Origin: Synergistales bacterium | GTDB lineage: Bacteria; Synergistota; Synergistia; Synergistales; Aminobacteriaceae | Direction: 5' to 3' | DNA: 15,811 nucleotides | Assembly (NCBI GenBank): GCA_025997935.1 | Contig: BNVG01000036.1 | Coordinates: 1 to 15,811 of the forward strand | Part shown: positions 13,359 through 15,811 of the stretch, piece after piece | Position numbering within the stretch: the first letter of the stretch is position 1 | Layout: each line of letters starts with the position of its first letter | Made by a program: the position numbers and the translations under genes | The notes under the pieces: model-generated | The model's database searches: none | What the model saw: the letters and a program-made list of their open reading frames with translations, nothing else | Told to the model about the DNA's origin: nothing

Positions 13359-13898
13359 CTACTCAAAAATAAAACCCAACTTTCGGATCATTGCAAACAA
13401 ATCTATGCAGGGCAAATCAAAATGCTTGCATACGTCGGGAACTTTAGCGGACTTCGCGGCGCTTGTTCCCAAACTGCGATTCGGTTGTTCGAGTGTAACG
13501 AGAATGTATCCGCGAGCCATTGCCGTAGCGATGAGCCACGGGTCGGCCACATTGCTCTTGCTCCATTCGAATAATGCGCTGTCCTTATAAATAGCTTCAT
13601 TTTTGTTGTTTTTGCAGTTTTGTAGGTAGTCGAGTATGGAGGCATACTTTTCCAAAATAAGATTATCGCGGCTGTCTATAATGGAAAAGCCAGTCACGCC
13701 GCCAATCCATTGCCTTAACTCTTTACCTTTGGATATTTCATCGTGAACCTTGTCTAACAGCTGAATTGAACCACTTTTGATCTCGCGCTCCAAAAAACTC
13801 CAGTAGGTTGGGGCAAAGTCAAACGGATAGTACGTTTCATACGGAGTAATAAGCACATTGGCGTCTATCAAGAAAATCTCGGCTTCTTGTCTACTCAT
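13359..13898 (-). CDS. PIN-domain (DUF4411-like) putative toxin
   Basis: A 179-residue soluble protein. PIN-like features are IFLIDANVLITPY at 8-20 (D12), VHDEISKG at 51-58 (E54) and NVADPWLIATAMARGYILVT at 116-135 (D119), which would supply the acidic metal-binding site of a ribonuclease; the ending CIDLFAMIRKLGFIF is typical of DUF4411 proteins. It follows the metallopeptidase gene with a 4-nt ATGA overlap, so the pair is translationally coupled. DUF4411/PIN genes commonly travel with HTH-COG2856 genes and are predicted type II toxins (established as a genomic association; RNA target unknown). Length and start fit the family. Confidence 0.82.
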   Translation of the reverse strand: MSRQEAEIFLIDANVLITPYETYYPFDFAPTYWSFLEREIKSGSIQLLDKVHDEISKGKELRQWIGGVTGFSIIDSRDNLILEKYASILDYLQNCKNNKNEAIYKDSALFEWSKSNVADPWLIATAMARGYILVTLEQPNRSLGTSAAKSAKVPDVCKHFDLPCIDLFAMIRKLGFIFE

Positions 13899-15052
13899 AC
13901 GCCTGCCGTCATTTCCTTGGCAAGTTTATTGAACGTGTCAATATTCGTATTTGTCATTCTGTACGCGTCCGTGAAGAGCAGCCTACCTTCCCGGACGCTT
14001 GACTCCAGCGCCAGCATAAAGCGGTTGTCGATACGGCTTTTCGCCGTAACGTAATAATTGCCGCCGCCGGATGTTTTATCTTGCTTCGCTTTAGTATATT
14101 TCTCCCGCGCTTCTTTCGCAAAAGCGTTGTATTCGTCTTGGGATATGAATCCGCTGTCCAGTGCGCGCCTCGCGATGACGACAGCGCCGCACTTGAAGTA
14201 TCCCATCAGTTGCTCTACGAGGGCGAATGTGCTGGTGTCTTTAACTGTTTTATTCCATCTCTCAGTAAACACCGGCGTTGGCGCGAGTATCTCGGCGGCG
14301 GCGGCGTTGCTTATAGTTTCGACTCGGCTAACGCCGTCCGTATTTGAAATCGGTTGATTGAAAAAGCTGTTTGCCCCAAGCGCGATATGGACTGTTTCGT
14401 GGAGAAGAGAGAACAGTTTGCCGCCGGATGAATCCGTGGCGTTGATGAATATCAGCGGCGCGTATTCGTCAATTAGAGTGAAAGCTCTGAACTCGTCCAC
14501 GCTAAGCGGACGGTGCGTATTGCCAAGAGCCGTGCCGTTCATCATAACGATTATGCCCATCTGGCTGATTTTATCGCGGAGCAGTCTGAACGACTCGTCA
14601 ATATTTGACGACCGCTCAAACCATTTTTCGGTTATATTTAGACGGTTGCGTATATCAGCCGCAATATCGGCAACGCTCATAGACGTGTTCAGCGAATCCA
14701 CGAAAGCGATTTTATCAGAGTTATTTTGGAGCATATACTCGCGCATCCAGTCCTGAATACTTTCCATTTGACGGATAGTATCTGCAAGTTCGCGGCTTGG
14801 ATTGGACACGGCAACGCTGTCAACCGTGCGGTATTCAAGTATTTTGAACACCTCGGTCGGCGGCGTCTTGAGCAGGAAATACCCAATCGGTATTCTTGTA
14901 GCTTTGCTGAACGCTTCAAGTTGATTGAAAGTCAGATGTTTCTCGCCGCTTTTCCACTTGTCCAGCTTATTGCGTTGTTCGTCATTCAGATAAACCGTAC
15001 AGCTCACCCAATCCCAAATATTAGCGGCAACGCTGACGGTGTTGTTGCTCAC
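13895..15052 (-). CDS. HTH/ImmA-IrrE (COG2856) metallopeptidase, putative antitoxin
   Basis: A 385-residue protein. The N-terminal ~70 residues look like an XRE-type HTH region (WKSGEKHLTFNQLEAFSKAT, then RIPIGYFLLKTPP). The middle carries the zinc-protease motif H218-E-T-V-H222 in LFSLLHETVHIALG and a third ligand candidate E254 in NAAAAEILAP. The C-terminal ~100 residues (from GFISQDEYNAFAKEAREKY) continue past the ImmA core. Family members cleave partner repressors or act as the antitoxin half of PIN modules. Start is a GTG at 15050-15052, with AGGAGG about 8 nt upstream (complement of 15061-15066). A TATAAT on the minus strand near 15090 may be its -10, without a clear -35. It overlaps the PIN gene by 4 nt. 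Confidence 0.85.
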   Translation of the reverse strand: MSNNTVSVAANIWDWVSCTVYLNDEQRNKLDKWKSGEKHLTFNQLEAFSKATRIPIGYFLLKTPPTEVFKILEYRTVDSVAVSNPSRELADTIRQMESIQDWMREYMLQNNSDKIAFVDSLNTSMSVADIAADIRNRLNITEKWFERSSNIDESFRLLRDKISQMGIIVMMNGTALGNTHRPLSVDEFRAFTLIDEYAPLIFINATDSSGGKLFSLLHETVHIALGANSFFNQPISNTDGVSRVETISNAAAAEILAPTPVFTERWNKTVKDTSTFALVEQLMGYFKCGAVVIARRALDSGFISQDEYNAFAKEAREKYTKAKQDKTSGGGNYYVTAKSRIDNRFMLALESSVREGRLLFTDAYRMTNTNIDTFNKLAKEMTAGV

Positions 15053-15414
15053 GGGAAACGCCTCCTTTCGTATGTTTATGGAATTTCATTATAATGAGCT
15101 ATTTTGGGTGATTTAGCAAGGGGCAAAATATTTTATGAAGAGCGTGACTGGGACAGTTGATACAGACCATTTGGGATAGCATATAAAGAGTATATATTGC
15201 GCCTCACCTTCGGGTGCTATTTTCGTAACCATGTTATTAGGGTAATCGTATTGCTTCTTCCCAATTTTAATCTTTGCGGTGCAATACCTTACGGATTAGC
15301 ATGTTCATGTTTCTCTTTTATGATAAAAAACCGCGCGAAAATCATTGACAGATTCTCGCACGATTTTACATCTACCAGAAAGTTTCGTCGCGAACAAATT
15401 TTGGCAGTGTCCGC
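15053..15414. other. Intergenic stretch without a recognisable gene
   Basis: About 360 bp separate the leftward metallopeptidase gene from the end of the leftward surface-protein gene. It holds the ribosome site and likely promoter of the former (15061-15095) and a small CACC/GGTG hairpin at 15206-15217. The rest is A/T-rich sequence in which I see no convincing ORF; a 127-codon rightward frame at 15197 has no family resemblance and overlaps the surface-protein gene. Somewhere here a leftward transcript must end, but no strong terminator stands out. Confidence 0.5.
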
Positions 15415-15811
15415 TCAGCGATTCTCTCTCCTCACGAATGGCACACCCAACGCTACGGCGCACAGCAATCCAAGTCCTACTCCAAGCGTATCGCAACCAC
15501 CCCCTGTGCTGTTGTCGTTGTTACCGTTGTCGTTGTCGTCTCCAACCGAGACACCGGTAAAGGTAACATCAGCTTGGTAAAATTTTCTTATAGTTTTGCT
15601 ATTGTCTTTATCGGGTTTTATATGGGCAAAATAAAATTTTGCGGTTGCGTCAGAGAAATTAGACGAAGAACCTATAAGCGTTCCGTACCATAAATGCCAT
15701 TTCTCCCCATCTTTACTCAGTTTTGGAAAATCCAGCGGCAGGGAGAGTTCCACCGGCGTACTCCACTGTGTGAGATTTGTAGAAAACGAATAATAAAACT
15801 CCTCACCCCAA
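15415..15811 (-). CDS. Surface protein with Synergist-CTERM-like signal, C-terminal part
   Basis: The frame is open to the right edge, so only the last ~131 residues are seen. They begin WGEEFYYSFSTNLTQWSTPV and continue through ELSLPLDFPKLSKDG, KWHLWYGTLIGSSSNF and ATAKFYFAHIKPD, a beta-rich extracellular-looking domain. An Asp/Asn-rich linker follows (GDDNDNGNNDN), then STGGGCDTLGVGLGLLCAV and ALGVPFVRRENR. The last ~30 residues are a sorting signal of the Gly/Cys, hydrophobic, basic-tail type. An internal GTG at 15753 is not a real start, because the frame and domain-like sequence continue upstream of it. If it belongs to the tRNA-Gly element, the cargo uses the host's surface-sorting system. 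I do not recognise the ectodomain family. Confidence 0.75.
   Translation of the reverse strand, partial: WGEEFYYSFSTNLTQWSTPVELSLPLDFPKLSKDGEKWHLWYGTLIGSSSNFSDATAKFYFAHIKPDKDNSKTIRKFYQADVTFTGVSVGDDNDNGNNDNSTGGGCDTLGVGLGLLCAVALGVPFVRRENR

Larger units (their letters stand above)
11806..15811. mobile_element. Integrated element in tRNA-Gly, left end; continues past the window
   Basis: The element is defined by the tRNA-Gly 3' fragment at its left end, the tyrosine integrase starting about 160 bp inside it, and a toxin-antitoxin-like pair, in DNA visibly more A/T-rich than the region to the left. Because the tRNA is on the minus strand, its 3' fragment stays on the chromosomal side and the element extends rightwards. 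No second att site or complete tRNA-Gly appears before the right edge, so the right boundary and the full cargo are unknown; the surface-protein gene at 15415 could be cargo. Confidence 0.65.

Noticed and set aside
15197..15580. Rightward frame opposite the right-edge surface-protein gene
   Set aside because: The leftward frame has a linker plus sorting signal and is open to the edge; the rightward one has nothing recognisable.

Overview
The window reads as a chromosome segment of a Synergistota-like bacterium (inference). The main clue is a recurring C-terminal signal: a Cys-containing Gly/Ser-rich stretch, a hydrophobic run, then a short Arg/Lys tail. It resembles the Synergist-CTERM surface-sorting signal and occurs three times: in the gene at 7949, in an orphan gene end at 11531-11650, and in the partial gene at the right edge. 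Most of the window is fairly GC-rich; the regulator gene at 221-1501 and everything right of about 11850 look visibly richer in A/T.

Left region (1-3888): a leftward regulator gene is followed by the start of an N-acyl-D-amino-acid deacylase gene that runs off the left edge. Alanine racemase and a molybdopterin-binding-domain protein diverge from them. D-amino-acid release and D-/L-alanine interconversion therefore lie side by side with a probable local regulator, whose promoter is flanked by a 9-bp inverted repeat.

Middle region (3945-11718): a leftward LytTR response regulator/GHKL sensor kinase pair is divergent from a rightward run of genes for exported proteins. Most have signal peptides or hydrophobic N-termini. 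They are a small domain-A protein, a small domain-B protein, an R/E-rich protein with a sorting signal, a CAP-domain protein, an AIM24-family protein (not evidently exported), a trypsin-like serine protease with domain A at its C-terminus, and a second domain-B protein. The A-then-B order therefore occurs twice. Repeated 5' leaders precede the first two genes, and a 137-bp palindromic repeat splits the run. The region ends with an orphan sorting-signal coding end and a strong terminator.

Right region (11806-15811): a leftward 3' half of tRNA-Gly(GCC), with its own terminator, marks an integration junction. To its right lie a tyrosine integrase broken by a one-base frameshift, a leftward HTH/ImmA-type metallopeptidase plus PIN-domain (DUF4411-like) pair resembling a toxin-antitoxin module, about 360 bp without a gene, and the C-terminal end of another surface protein. 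The intact tRNA-Gly and the far end of the element would lie beyond the window.

No CRISPR array, rRNA, complete tRNA or insertion sequence was seen. All assignments come from reading the sequence, without database searches.
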